Shown: piece after piece, positions 17,033 to 26,398 of the stretch
Numbering within the stretch: the stretch's first letter is position 1
Layout: each line of letters opens with the position of its first letter
NCBI RefSeq assembly: GCF_003991355.1
Contig: NZ_RCSU01000012.1
Span: forward strand, 158,218-222,217
Direction: 5' to 3'
From: Pseudoflavitalea rhizosphaerae
Lineage (GTDB): Bacteria > Bacteroidota > Bacteroidia > Chitinophagales > Chitinophagaceae
DNA: 64,000 nucleotides
Translations under genes and position numbers: made by a program
Notes under the pieces: generated by a model
Database searches by the model: none
Told to the model about the DNA's origin: nothing
Seen by the model: the letters and a program-made list of their open reading frames with translations, nothing else

Positions 17033-18319
17033 TTAGATCACAACCAGTTCGTAAAAATCGTCGGGCTGCAGGTAGGTATTGGCCAGGTCCTGCAACTCTT
17101 TTGCGGTAATGCTGCGCACTACCTGCAGGCTCTGGTAAAAATAGGCTTCATCAACACCGTTCAGGATCATATTCTTCCAGCGACCGATCACCTGGAACGG
17201 GCCATCCAGGTCGCCCAGCACTGTTCCGATGATGAAATTGCGGGTCATCATCAGTTCTTCTTCGTCCACTTCTTCTTCGCGGAGCAGGGCCATTTCATTG
17301 TAGATCTCTTTCACGGTCTCTTCCGCCACATCCCTACCGGCTTCGGTGGTGATCATCCAGCCGCTTTCGTGCACGAAGTTGAGGAGATAACTGTAGATGC
17401 CGTAGGTATAGCCTTTGTCTTCCCGGATATTACCCATCAATCTCGATCCGAAGAAACCACCAAGCACATTGTTGAGCACCTGCGCTTTTTGAAAATCCGG
17501 GTGGTGACGGTTCGGGAATGGACGCAGTAAACGTATGGCGGCCTGCACACCATTGGGATCGTTCATGATCCTGTACTTCTTCTGTGTGGCCGGTTCTATC
17601 TTGTGTTGCACGCCCACGACTGTTTCGCGGTGTTTGCGAACAGGAAGACTGCCGAAATATTTTTCAAGTTCGGCGATCATATTCTCCGGCAGTTTGCCGG
17701 CAGCAAAGATCACCATGCGGCCTTTGCGGTAATATTCTTCATAGAAGCCCACCAGGTCTTCCCGGGTGAGGGCTTCATAATCTTCTGCATTGTTGTATTT
17801 CCCGTAAGGATGTTTCTCACCGAAAAGATAGGAGTCGATGAGCCGGCCAGCTACAAATTCACTTTTCTGCAAATTCACTTTAAGACGTTGCAGCGAGTTC
17901 TGTTTGTAGATGGCGATCTCCTCTTCAGGAAAAGTAGCATCGGTGAACATTTCTGCAATCACGGGGATCAGCGCATGCACATGCTTGTTAAGGCAGTGCA
18001 GGGTTACTTCAGAAGTTTCCGAGTAACAACTACGGTTCACATATGCGCCGTAGTAATCGAAATGTTCATTGATCTCGAAAGCGGTGCGGCCGGATGTGCC
18101 ATTCTTCATGAGGAAGTTGGTGGCGGCAGCCAGGGCTTTCTTTTTTTCGTACCAGGCGCCGGCATAGAACACCCAGTTGATCTGGAGCGTGTCCTCACTG
18201 CCCATATTGAGCGCGTACACTTCAACGCCATTACTGAGTACATGATGATCGCAGCGGGGCAGCGCCAATTCAAAGTCAACTGCATCTTTTATAGGAGGAG
18301 CGATAGTTCTGTTGGGCAT
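17033..18319 (-). CDS. M16 peptidase-like subunit without the zinc site
   Basis: 428 residues of the insulinase/M16 fold. Where active members carry HxxEH, this protein reads AAATNFLMKNGTSGR, so the zinc ligands are gone. M16B enzymes of this kind work as a pair of one active and one inactive chain, like mitochondrial processing peptidase. The active partner is the gene immediately upstream on the same strand, 2 bp away. No signal peptide is seen on this chain. A role in peptide clearance is inferred. Confidence 0.88.
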   Translation of the reverse strand: MPNRTIAPPIKDAVDFELALPRCDHHVLSNGVEVYALNMGSEDTLQINWVFYAGAWYEKKKALAAATNFLMKNGTSGRTAFEINEHFDYYGAYVNRSCYSETSEVTLHCLNKHVHALIPVIAEMFTDATFPEEEIAIYKQNSLQRLKVNLQKSEFVAGRLIDSYLFGEKHPYGKYNNAEDYEALTREDLVGFYEEYYRKGRMVIFAAGKLPENMIAELEKYFGSLPVRKHRETVVGVQHKIEPATQKKYRIMNDPNGVQAAIRLLRPFPNRHHPDFQKAQVLNNVLGGFFGSRLMGNIREDKGYTYGIYSYLLNFVHESGWMITTEAGRDVAEETVKEIYNEMALLREEEVDEEELMMTRNFIIGTVLGDLDGPFQVIGRWKNMILNGVDEAYFYQSLQVVRSITAKELQDLANTYLQPDDFYELVVI

Positions 18320-18321
18320 AA

Positions 18322-19560
18322 TTACTGTTTACTGTAATAACAAAGGGTACAACTGTTGTTCACATCAAAGTACTTGCGGCTGTAGTTGAGTACATCTTCC
18401 ACGGTAACTGAAAAATACTTTTCACGGTCGCTGTTGAAAAGCGAGGCGTCTCCCAGCAGCTCATAGAAAGCGAGATTGTTACAGCGCGTCATCACACTCA
18501 TGTCTTCGAACGCGATGGCAGACTCTGTTTTATTCTTCACCTTGGTGAGCTCTTTTTCGGATATGCCTTCGCGTTTGAGCTTCTCCAGCTCTTCTTCGAT
18601 GGCGGCCTCCGCCTCTTCCATCTTCACGCCTTTCACCAGTTTTCCCTCGATGGTGAGCAGGCCCTTATCAACAGTCCCGAAATGATAGCATTCGATATTG
18701 CTGAACAGTTTCTTTTCTTTCACCAGGCTCTGGAACAAACGGGAAGATCCGCCGCCACCCATCACTTCAGTGATGAGATCGGCTACATAGTAACCATGAC
18801 TAAGACGGTTATCCATATGGTATACCTTGTACAGCGCATCCAGCGGCACATCGGCATACACAATTTCCCTGCGGGGTGCAGTCTGTACCGGCTCTTCAGG
18901 AGTATGACGCTCCCATTTCTTTCCGGCAGGGATATCGCCGAACCATTTCTCCGTGAGCTCGCGCACCTGTGCGGTGTTTACATGTCCGCCCACTACCATA
19001 ATGGCATTGGAAGGATTGTAATGTTCTGCAAAGAATGCTTTCACATCAGCGAGTGTGGCGTTCTCGATATGAGAGAGTTCCTTTCCGATGGTGAGCCAGC
19101 GGTAAGGATGCACTTTGTAAGCCATTTCGCGGAGCTTGAACCAGACATCGCCATAAGGCTTATTGATATAATGCTCTTTGAACTCTTCGCTTACTACTTT
19201 CCGTTGTACTTCCAGGCTTTTTTCGCTGAAAGCGAGGGAGAGCATCCGATCGCTTTCCAGCCAGAATGCGGTTTCCACATTCTCTGCCGGTAATTGCACG
19301 TAGTAGTTGGTAAGATCGTTGCTGGTATAGGCATTGTTTTCGCCGCCTGCCATCTGGAGGGGCGTTTCATAATCTTCTATGTTGATGGAGCCGCCGAACA
19401 TCAGGTGCTCGAACAGGTGAGCAAATCCGGTTTTATTGGGGTCTTCATCCCTGGCGCCCACATCGTACATAATATTCACAACGGCCATAGGCGTGGTATG
19501 GTCTTCATGTACGATCACGCGTAAACCATTGGGGAGCGTGAATTTTTCAAATTGTATCAT
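18322..19560 (-). CDS. M16 zinc peptidase, active subunit
   Basis: 412 residues. The M16 zinc motif HxxEH is present as H48-L-F-E51-H52 (TGFAHLFEHLMFGGSINIED), with the distal glutamate region ETAFWLESDRML downstream. The start MIQFEKFTLPNGLRVIVHED matches the usual beginning of M16B chains, and no signal peptide is predicted. The C-terminal M16C domain follows (GGGGSSRLFQSLVKEKKLFS). It forms an operon with the inactive partner downstream and probably a heterodimer with it. Likely substrate: short peptides. Confidence 0.92.
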   Translation of the reverse strand: MIQFEKFTLPNGLRVIVHEDHTTPMAVVNIMYDVGARDEDPNKTGFAHLFEHLMFGGSINIEDYETPLQMAGGENNAYTSNDLTNYYVQLPAENVETAFWLESDRMLSLAFSEKSLEVQRKVVSEEFKEHYINKPYGDVWFKLREMAYKVHPYRWLTIGKELSHIENATLADVKAFFAEHYNPSNAIMVVGGHVNTAQVRELTEKWFGDIPAGKKWERHTPEEPVQTAPRREIVYADVPLDALYKVYHMDNRLSHGYYVADLITEVMGGGGSSRLFQSLVKEKKLFSNIECYHFGTVDKGLLTIEGKLVKGVKMEEAEAAIEEELEKLKREGISEKELTKVKNKTESAIAFEDMSVMTRCNNLAFYELLGDASLFNSDREKYFSVTVEDVLNYSRKYFDVNNSCTLCYYSKQ

Positions 19561-19642
19561 GTGTCATTTTCCTTTATGCGGACAGCAAATTAACGACACA
19601 AAGTACAATTTTGAACCTCCTATTGTTCGAAAAGCTTCGATA

Positions 19643-20842
19643 TTACCTTCCGGTGAGGATATTTTTTACCTTGAGAGTGAGTACAACCGGGCCCTGGTCC
19701 CGCAGTACCAGCACTTTCAGCTTTTCACCGGGCGATTGCAGAAGATTTTTGTAGGCCTGGATATTCTTGCTGAAATTATTGCCAACGGCCAGTACGATAT
19801 CCCCGGACTGGAAGCCGGCCTGTTCAGCGGGCGATCCCGGCATGATATCAACGATCTCGATCTCCCCGTCTACCAGGTACATGCCAAGCCCGGTATAAGA
19901 ATAATCGAATATGTCTTTGAAGTGGGAATTGGGCGTCATGTAAATATCGCGGCGTTCGTAGTTGATGATGAGGTTGAAGCGCCGGAGAAGATCGTTACCG
20001 ATCAGTCCACCCAGGTAAGGATAAGATGTAACATTGAATTCATCCTCGAAGATATAGGTGGGTACATTCCTGAATTTGTAAGGGCCGAGCTTTACCTGTT
20101 TGATCACGCCTTGCCGCATCGGGGCTTTACCACCCAGCCCTTCTGCCTGAGTGGCGTACCATCGCCTGCGCGGTTTGATCAGGGAACTGTCTGCAACAAA
20201 ATCGGAGCTCAGTAACAGGCACATGCCAGCGCCGGTATCGAAATAGAAACGTGATGTGATATCTCTTTGATCTCGTATTTCAGTTTGCATGATAGGAATA
20301 TTCACCAGCAGTGTCTTCAATAAAAATCCGCCCTTCGGATATTTGATGGTGCCTTTGGTGAGAACATGGATCATCGAGCTGTCGTAATCGATCTTCACAA
20401 TATAGCGGCTGAGGAAACTGTAACCGATGATGCCATCGATCTTTTCACCATAGGCGCTGGTGAGCACCGTATAATCATTAACGTGAAAGTTGAGACTGTC
20501 TACATCCAGTCCGGGCAGGTGCAGGGTTTGATTGTAAACGAATTTTACGCGGCGGATGCCGGCAATGCCGCGGATGGTGCGGTCACTCAGCGTTGCGTTT
20601 ATCTTGAGGGAGTCTACGGTGGAGGAATCGAGGGAGATGCCGCCACTGCCGGTGTCGAGAATGAAATTGAGTGTGTCAGGATAATGGCCCACTTTCGCTT
20701 TGAGGGTGATGATACCGCCCGTAAGCAAACGGAAAGGGAAGTGGGCGATCTCTTCAGCCGGAGGTCCGGAAATGATCTCCTGTGCAGGAAGCAATGGCCT
20801 GATAAGGGTTATTAGGAACAGAAAAATGGCAAGGCGTCGCAT
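19643..20842 (-). CDS. Exported retropepsin-like aspartyl protease with C-terminal PDZ
   Basis: 399 residues. A signal peptide of about 20 residues ends PLLPAQ. Two aspartyl protease half-sites are on one chain: D63 (FILDTGSGG) and D202 (FYFDTGAGM), each followed by a hydrophobic-Gly flap region (IDGIIGYSFLSRY, GGLIGNDLLRRF). A PDZ domain occupies about 315-395 (DIMPGSPAEQAGFQSGDIVL). Bacteroidota carry several such secreted or periplasmic proteases of unknown substrate. It faces mqnC divergently across 199 bp and lies 82 bp upstream of the M16 pair on the same strand, so a three-protease unit is possible. Confidence 0.88.
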   Translation of the reverse strand: MRRLAIFLFLITLIRPLLPAQEIISGPPAEEIAHFPFRLLTGGIITLKAKVGHYPDTLNFILDTGSGGISLDSSTVDSLKINATLSDRTIRGIAGIRRVKFVYNQTLHLPGLDVDSLNFHVNDYTVLTSAYGEKIDGIIGYSFLSRYIVKIDYDSSMIHVLTKGTIKYPKGGFLLKTLLVNIPIMQTEIRDQRDITSRFYFDTGAGMCLLLSSDFVADSSLIKPRRRWYATQAEGLGGKAPMRQGVIKQVKLGPYKFRNVPTYIFEDEFNVTSYPYLGGLIGNDLLRRFNLIINYERRDIYMTPNSHFKDIFDYSYTGLGMYLVDGEIEIVDIMPGSPAEQAGFQSGDIVLAVGNNFSKNIQAYKNLLQSPGEKLKVLVLRDQGPVVLTLKVKNILTGR

Positions 20843-21017
20843 GCAGCTAGTTTAATACATTTCCCCGGAATGCTCACTGTTTTATCAACGAACGGCAGAC
20901 TTCAGTGTACATATAACACGCAAGGCTGTCCTGTATTTTGACATTCAATAGTAAGTTAATAGATTTTAGGTTACAAAGCCTTACCGATGATATAAAATAA
21001 ATACGGGGCCGATTGCG

Positions 21018-21025
21018 TATTTTTG
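21018..21025 (+). promoter_or_regulatory. Candidate -7 element for mqnC
   Basis: TATTTTTG fits TAnnTTTG and ends 16 bp before the mqnC ATG, implying a leader of only about ten bases. No convincing -33 TTTG is seen 19-21 bp upstream, so the call is tentative. Confidence 0.4.
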
Positions 21026-21041
21026 TGGCTCAATAGTTCCT

Positions 21042-22166
21042 ATGCACCTACAAGATTTGTATCAGAAGGCCCTGAACTTTGAGTTTCTGACCATTGAAGA
21101 AGGAATGATGCTGTTTGAAGAATCGCCCTTGTCAGAGCTGATGTTCGTAGCGGATGAGCTCCGTAAGAAACAGGTGCCGCACGGTAAAGTGACCTGGCAG
21201 ATAGACCGCAACGTGAATACTACCAATGTTTGTATCGCCAATTGCAAATTCTGTAATTTCTATCGCATTCCCGGTCACGCTGAAGCGTACATTACAGATA
21301 TCGAAACCTATAAAAAGAAGATCGAAGAAACCATCCGCTGGGGCGGCGACCAGTTGCTGCTGCAGGGTGGGCACCATCCCGGTCTTGGCCTTCAGTTCTA
21401 TGTTGATCTCTTCAAACAACTGAAGCAACTCTATCCCAATATCAAATTGCATACACTCGGGCCACCCGAAGTGGCGCATATCACCAAGCTGGAAAAATCC
21501 ACACACCGCGAAGTACTCAGCGCATTGAAAGAAGCAGGGATGGACAGCCTTCCCGGCGCCGGTGCGGAGATCCTGGTAGACCGTGTCCGCCGCCTCATCT
21601 CCAAAGGAAAATGCGGCGCACAGGAATGGCTCGATATCATGGCGGAGGCACATCAGCTGGACATCACCACTTCCGGCACCATGATGTTCGGTCATGTGGA
21701 AACCGTTCGTGAAAGATTCGAGCACCTGGTGAAGATCCGTGAAGTGCAATCCCGTAAGCCGGAACATGCCAATGGCTTCCTGGCTTTCATTCCCTGGACA
21801 TTCCAGGATGTTGACACACTCCTCACCCGCATCCGCGGTGTGCAGAACCTCACCACTCCTGATGAATATATCCGCATGATCGCGATCAGCCGGATCATGC
21901 TGCCCAACGTGAAAAACATCCAGGCATCCTGGCTGACTGTTGGTAAAAAAACCGCACAGATCTGCCTGCATGCCGGCGCCAATGACTTCGGCAGCATCAT
22001 GCTGGAAGAGAATGTAGTGAGTGCAGCGGGTGCCCCTCACCGTTTTACGTACAGGAGCATCCAGGAAGCTATTACTGAAGCTGGCTTCACCCCACAGCTG
22101 CGCACCCAGAAATACCAGTTCAGGGAAATGCCGGCTGTGATCGAAGAACAGGTGATCAATTATTAA
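21042..22166 (+). CDS. mqnC: Cyclic dehypoxanthinyl futalosine synthase, radical SAM
   Basis: 374 residues. The radical SAM cluster motif is C64-x3-C68-x2-C71 (NVCIANCKFCNFYR), preceded by VTWQIDRNVNTTN. Further family marks: WGGDQLLLQGGHHPGLGLQF, LPGAGAEILVDRVRR, TTSGTMMFGHVET and the C-terminal FGSIMLEENVVSAAG. MqnC cyclises dehypoxanthinyl futalosine in the futalosine route to menaquinone, which fits an organism whose respiratory chain uses alternative complex III. The closest alternative would be MqnE or CofH, but the length and GGHHP motif favour MqnC. No other mqn gene is in the window. Repeat copy B starts 2 bp after the stop. Confidence 0.93.
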   Translation: MHLQDLYQKALNFEFLTIEEGMMLFEESPLSELMFVADELRKKQVPHGKVTWQIDRNVNTTNVCIANCKFCNFYRIPGHAEAYITDIETYKKKIEETIRWGGDQLLLQGGHHPGLGLQFYVDLFKQLKQLYPNIKLHTLGPPEVAHITKLEKSTHREVLSALKEAGMDSLPGAGAEILVDRVRRLISKGKCGAQEWLDIMAEAHQLDITTSGTMMFGHVETVRERFEHLVKIREVQSRKPEHANGFLAFIPWTFQDVDTLLTRIRGVQNLTTPDEYIRMIAISRIMLPNVKNIQASWLTVGKKTAQICLHAGANDFGSIMLEENVVSAAGAPHRFTYRSIQEAITEAGFTPQLRTQKYQFREMPAVIEEQVINY

Positions 22167-22168
22167 AG

Positions 22169-22295
22169 CAGGGTGTTGCCCAGTCGCTCGCCTCTGGCGA
22201 GTGACTTGTATTTAGTCGCCTCCGGCGACGCGGTGTTCGCCGGAGGCGAACAAATAGAGGTCACTCGCCAGAGGCGAGCGACTGGGCACACCCTG
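22169..22295. repeat. Palindromic multi-hairpin element, copy B (full length)
   Basis: 127 bp, almost perfectly palindromic overall: ends CAGGGTGT/ACACCCTG, then GCCCAGTCGCTCGCCTCTGG on one side and its complement on the other. Four inner hairpins: CTCGCC-TCT-GGCGAG, GTCGCC-TCC-GGCGAC, TTCGCC-GGA-GGCGAA, CTCGCC-AGA-GGCGAG. Lies between mqnC and the hybrid kinase gene. Confidence 0.92.
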
Positions 22296-22352
22296 AGTAT
22301 ACTCTTCTTCCGGTTAAGGCTTGTGTTTGGTTGCGCATAAACCATAACGCTT

Positions 22353-25300
22353 ATGTCAACACGCTTGCCCATTTCCCCCACCCGTAAACCGCTGCGTGTT
22401 GGATTGGCCATCCTGGCCGTCCTGATGCTTTGCATTTTCCTGTGGAAAATGATCTTCGATCCGCCCTCTCACGGCTATGCATACCTGCTATGGCTGATGG
22501 GGACCCTTTGCTGTCTCATCATTATCATGCTCGATCTTTTTGTTGCCGCCCGCAACCAACTGATCGCAAAAGCACTCCAGGAAAAAGACCTCAATTCACT
22601 CTCCTATGCCCTCAACTTTGGCTGGATGGGAAGCTGGAAGCTCAACCTCCTCAGCAGTGAAGTAACCCTCAGCAAAGAATTCATGAGCCTGCTGGGCGAA
22701 GAACCCAAAGAAACCAGTATGGTGTTCTCCACTTATATGCAACGCTATGTTCCGCCAGACACACATGTCAAGCTCAAAGAGATGCTCATCCTGGCCATGG
22801 AGAACCGCCACAATCCTGATTTTGAGGCCAGCTTCGATCATCCCATCAGAAGAAGGAATGGCAGCATCGCGCATATCTTCGTCCGGGCCAGGATCATGAA
22901 CGAGAACGAAGGCTTCGGCATCGCCAGGGATATCACAGACCTCAAGAATGCCGAAACAGAACTGGCCCTGAAAGAAAAAAGATTCCGGCTACTGGCCGAA
23001 TACTCGGATGATATCATCTCTGAGCACAAACCCAACAGCGAATTCGTATATATCTCTCCGTCAGTGAAAAAGATCCTTGGCTATACGCCGGAAGAGATCG
23101 AAGGGCGAACCGTGCTGGAATTCCTTCACCCGGAAGACATTCACAAATTCGCCCCCACCAGTCAGTATTTGGACGCATTCAATACCCGTGATAATCTCAT
23201 TGTTCGCTATCGCATGCGCACCAGGCAGGGAACTTACACCTGGCTGGAAAGCATCGTAAAACCCATCAGGGAGAATGGTAAGGTTACCGGCGTGATCTCT
23301 ACCTCCCGCGATATCACTGAGCGTAAGATCTATGAAGACGAAGTGAAACAGAACAAGGAACTACTCCGCACCGTAATCGATTCAACGCCGGACTGGATCT
23401 TCATCAAAGACAATGATTTCAAATTCCGCCTGGTGAACCAGGGCTTTGCCAATGCATTGAACAAATTGCCTGAAGACTTTATCGGCAAAACCGATATCGA
23501 AGTTGGCTTCCCCGAAGAAGCCGTGATGGGCAACAAGGAAAAAGGCATTCACGGTTTCCATGAAGACGACGCACAGGTGCTGCAAACAGGCAAGAGCAAA
23601 ATGGTGATCGAAGAATCCTATATGCTCAATGGGCGTCGCATCACCATGAGCGTTGTAAAAGTACCCGTGCTGGACGCTGACAAAAAGAGGGTCACCGGGA
23701 TCCTGGGCTATGCTCACGATATTTCAGAACTCAAGGAAGCCAGTGAAAAGTTATTGCAGGACGAGAAGCTGCGCCGCTCCCTGGCTTCCGCCTCTCATCT
23801 GCTCCTCAGCAATGCCAACCTGGAAGCTGCGATGGGAGATGCGATGAAAAGATTGGGCGAAGACTTGCTGGTGGACCATGTGGAAGTATTCACCAATGAA
23901 CAACAACGTGAAACCAATGAATGGAAATGCACCCGCCTGCTCACCTGGAAAAGGAATATGGACGATGTGATCCAGCATCGTAATCCAGCCGAATCCACAA
24001 CACTTTACCCTGACTCTCCTGTTTTCATCGCTTTACAAAATAGAAAAGTGTACCACGGCAACGTGTCCAATATCGTGAGTGAACGCATCAGGGAATATTA
24101 TCATTCGGAAGGAGTGCAGAGTATTGCCGTGATCCCAATCTTCAATCAGCAGTTCTTCTGGGGCTTTGCCGTTTTCAGGAATAACCAGGTAAAGAAAAGT
24201 TGGAGCGATGCAGAGGTCTCCGCACTGGAGTTCTTCAGTACAACTCTAACGGCTGCGGTTGAACGTAAACAGATGGAGAAGGAGCTGATCGAAGCCCGGA
24301 ACCTGGCGGAATCGGCCAGCCTGGCCAAAAGTAATTTCATGGCCAATATGAGCCATGAACTGCGTACTCCCATGAACGGCATCATCGGATTCACGGACCT
24401 GGTGCTCACCACCAACCTGCAAACTGTGCAGTACGAATATCTTTCCAACGTAAAGAAATCAGCCTACGGCCTGCTGGAGATTATCAATGATATCCTCGAA
24501 TTCTCCAAAATAGAAGCAGGTAAACTGCAGATCGATCATATTCAATTCCCGCTGGATACGCTGGTACAGGAATCTGTAGACATTCTCACGGTGAAAGCCC
24601 ACGAGAAAAAACTTGAAGTGATCTGTCATATCGATCCGGAACTACCTTCACAATTTGTGGGAGACCCCACCCGTATCCGTCAGATACTGGTGAACCTGTT
24701 GGGCAATGCCATCAAGTTCACTCCTGCAGGTGAGATCTTTATTTCTTTGATCGTAGGAAGAGGCATTCACCTGGAAAATGAAAAAAGGATCATGGATGTG
24801 GTACTCTCTGTACAGGATACTGGTATCGGCATTTCGCCTCAACAACTGGCTCGCATCTTCGATAGCTTCACGCAGGCAGATGTGGCCACCACCCGCAACT
24901 ACGGCGGAACAGGGCTCGGTCTCACCATTTCCAAAAGTCTTGCAGAAATGATGGGCGGCGCCATCACAGTAGCCAGTGAGCTGGGCAAAGGCAGTACATT
25001 CAGTCTTACGCTTCCGATGGAAGTAGCGGATGAGGTACCCCATTCGGCCGGAGAAGAAAAACCACCGCTCCGCAAAGTGCTGGTGATAGATGATAACAGC
25101 ACCAACCGGTGGCTGATGCAGGAGATCCTTCGTCATTTCAATATCAGTTCTGAAACAGCGTCCGGCGCCCGCGAAGCGCTCGAAGTACTGGACCGTGTTC
25201 AACAGAACAATGAACCACTTGACCTCATCATCACAGACCATCATATGCCCGAAATGAACGGCATTCAACTGGTACAGGAAATGCGCAAGCGCCTGGGAGA

Positions 25301-25877
25301 ACTGAGCCAGCCAACGATACTCATGTTATCCAGCATTGAAAAGAACGAACACCAGGAAGCAGCTACAGCGCTGGGCATTCATCGTTTCCTTACCAAACCG
25401 GTAAAAATGCATGAGCTGCACGAACTGCTCTGCTCTATTTTCAACACCACCCAGGAAAAGACTACAACCGCACCGAAGAAAGAAAACAAATTGCAAAAAG
25501 GCAATGGCGCAGCCATCCTGGTGGTGGAAGACGAACCGGTGAACATGATGCTTATCAGTGAGATCCTCGGCAGAATGGGCTTTAAAGTTTTACAGGCAAA
25601 AAATGGCAGGGAAGCCATCAACCTGCTGCAGCAAACAAGCCCGGCCCTGATCTTCATGGATGTGAACATGCCGGAAATGGACGGCTACGCAACAACCAGG
25701 CATATCCGCAGCATGCCGGGCCCCAATCAACATATTCCGATCATCGCCCTCACCGCTGATGCCATGGAAGGCGATAAAGAGAATTGTCTCCGCAATGGCA
25801 TGGACGATTACCTTGCCAAACCATTCCAGATAGAAGAACTCACCGAAATGTTAAAAAGACAGGAATTGGTTAGTTGA
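22353..25877 (+). CDS. Hybrid sensor histidine kinase with two receiver domains
   Basis: 1174 residues at the inner membrane. Order: two membrane segments (about 13-33, 39-66), three PAS/PAC units (about 80-200, 210-330, 340-468), a GAF-like domain (about 475-640), HisKA with H668 (FMANMSHELRTPMNGI), HATPase (NAIKFTPAG, DTGIGIS, GGTGLGLTIS), receiver 1 with D962 (LIITDHHMPEMNG) and receiver 2 with D1103 (LIFMDVNMPEMDG). All phospho-relay residues are intact. There is no DNA-binding or Hpt domain, so output must go through a separate Hpt protein or by protein contact. The ligand for PAS/GAF is unknown. It sits between repeat copies B and C, with no partner regulator adjacent. Confidence 0.93.
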   Translation: MSTRLPISPTRKPLRVGLAILAVLMLCIFLWKMIFDPPSHGYAYLLWLMGTLCCLIIIMLDLFVAARNQLIAKALQEKDLNSLSYALNFGWMGSWKLNLLSSEVTLSKEFMSLLGEEPKETSMVFSTYMQRYVPPDTHVKLKEMLILAMENRHNPDFEASFDHPIRRRNGSIAHIFVRARIMNENEGFGIARDITDLKNAETELALKEKRFRLLAEYSDDIISEHKPNSEFVYISPSVKKILGYTPEEIEGRTVLEFLHPEDIHKFAPTSQYLDAFNTRDNLIVRYRMRTRQGTYTWLESIVKPIRENGKVTGVISTSRDITERKIYEDEVKQNKELLRTVIDSTPDWIFIKDNDFKFRLVNQGFANALNKLPEDFIGKTDIEVGFPEEAVMGNKEKGIHGFHEDDAQVLQTGKSKMVIEESYMLNGRRITMSVVKVPVLDADKKRVTGILGYAHDISELKEASEKLLQDEKLRRSLASASHLLLSNANLEAAMGDAMKRLGEDLLVDHVEVFTNEQQRETNEWKCTRLLTWKRNMDDVIQHRNPAESTTLYPDSPVFIALQNRKVYHGNVSNIVSERIREYYHSEGVQSIAVIPIFNQQFFWGFAVFRNNQVKKSWSDAEVSALEFFSTTLTAAVERKQMEKELIEARNLAESASLAKSNFMANMSHELRTPMNGIIGFTDLVLTTNLQTVQYEYLSNVKKSAYGLLEIINDILEFSKIEAGKLQIDHIQFPLDTLVQESVDILTVKAHEKKLEVICHIDPELPSQFVGDPTRIRQILVNLLGNAIKFTPAGEIFISLIVGRGIHLENEKRIMDVVLSVQDTGIGISPQQLARIFDSFTQADVATTRNYGGTGLGLTISKSLAEMMGGAITVASELGKGSTFSLTLPMEVADEVPHSAGEEKPPLRKVLVIDDNSTNRWLMQEILRHFNISSETASGAREALEVLDRVQQNNEPLDLIITDHHMPEMNGIQLVQEMRKRLGELSQPTILMLSSIEKNEHQEAATALGIHRFLTKPVKMHELHELLCSIFNTTQEKTTTAPKKENKLQKGNGAAILVVEDEPVNMMLISEILGRMGFKVLQAKNGREAINLLQQTSPALIFMDVNMPEMDGYATTRHIRSMPGPNQHIPIIALTADAMEGDKENCLRNGMDDYLAKPFQIEELTEMLKRQELVS

Positions 25878-25910
25878 ATTTTCAGAGTGCTGACTAGAAG
25901 GTCGGAGAGT

Positions 25911-26020
25911 TGGCAGTCGCTCGCCTCCGGCGAGTGACTTTTATTTAGTCGCCTCCGGCGACGCAGGGTTCGCCGGAGGCGAACAAGTAGAAGTCACTCG
26001 CCGGAGGCGAGCGACTGCCA
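25911..26020. repeat. Palindromic multi-hairpin element, copy C
   Basis: Core from TGGCAGTCGCT to its complement AGCGACTGCCA, with four hairpins (CTCGCC-TCC-GGCGAG, GTCGCC-TCC-GGCGAC, TTCGCC-GGA-GGCGAA, CTCGCC-GGA-GGCGAG). The CACCCTG end is present only on the right, where it continues into a short tandem repeat. Starts 33 bp after the hybrid kinase stop. Confidence 0.9.
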
Positions 26021-26066
26021 CACCCTGCTCCAGCTGCCACACCCAGCTCCAGCTGCCGCACCCTGC
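26015..26066. repeat. Short tandem repeat of 19-bp units at the edge of element C
   Basis: Two units, CTGCCACACCCTGCTCCAG (26015-26033) and CTGCCACACCCAGCTCCAG (26034-26052), differ at one base; a partial third, CTGCCGCACCCTGC, follows at 26053-26066. The repeated piece contains the element's own CCACACCCTG terminus, so the tandem array probably arose by slippage at the element end. Confidence 0.85.
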
Positions 26067-26110
26067 AACGCCAGGCATACTAATTGCGTCTTATCACCAA
26101 AAGATTCAGC

Positions 26111-26398
26111 ATGAACCGACCTGGTCAGCCTTCTTTGGCCATCTGTTTGTTAATGGACTTAATTGGCTTTATGAGTTATGCCATCCCCGGCCTCGGAGAA
26201 TTTGCGGATATTATCTGGGCTCCTGTTTCAGCCTTTATCTTCTTCAGGTTATTCGGCGGTTGGAAAGGCGCTTTCGGCGGACTTTTCAATTTCATCGAAG
26301 AACTGATGCCCGGACTGGATTTCATTCCCAGCTTTACACTGATGTATTTCTGGCAAAGATCTAGCCGCCCACTGCAAACCGGTATCCAACGCCCTTGA
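26111..26398 (+). CDS. Small conserved membrane protein
   Basis: 95 residues from ATG 26111; an in-frame TTG at 26084 would add nine residues. Two to three hydrophobic segments (AICLLMDLIGFMSYAIPG, DIIWAPVSAFIFFRLFGG, FIPSFTLMYFW). The pattern DLIGxxSYxIPxxGExxDIIWAPxSA is familiar from small membrane proteins of Bacteroidota with unknown role. The last 38 bp overlap the end of the convergent response regulator gene, so the C-terminal tail is read from its antisense strand. Confidence 0.7.
   Translation: MNRPGQPSLAICLLMDLIGFMSYAIPGLGEFADIIWAPVSAFIFFRLFGGWKGAFGGLFNFIEELMPGLDFIPSFTLMYFWQRSSRPLQTGIQRP

Noticed and set aside
21132..22040. 302-residue minus-strand frame inside mqnC
   Set aside because: Shadow of the radical SAM gene, whose motifs fix the coding strand.
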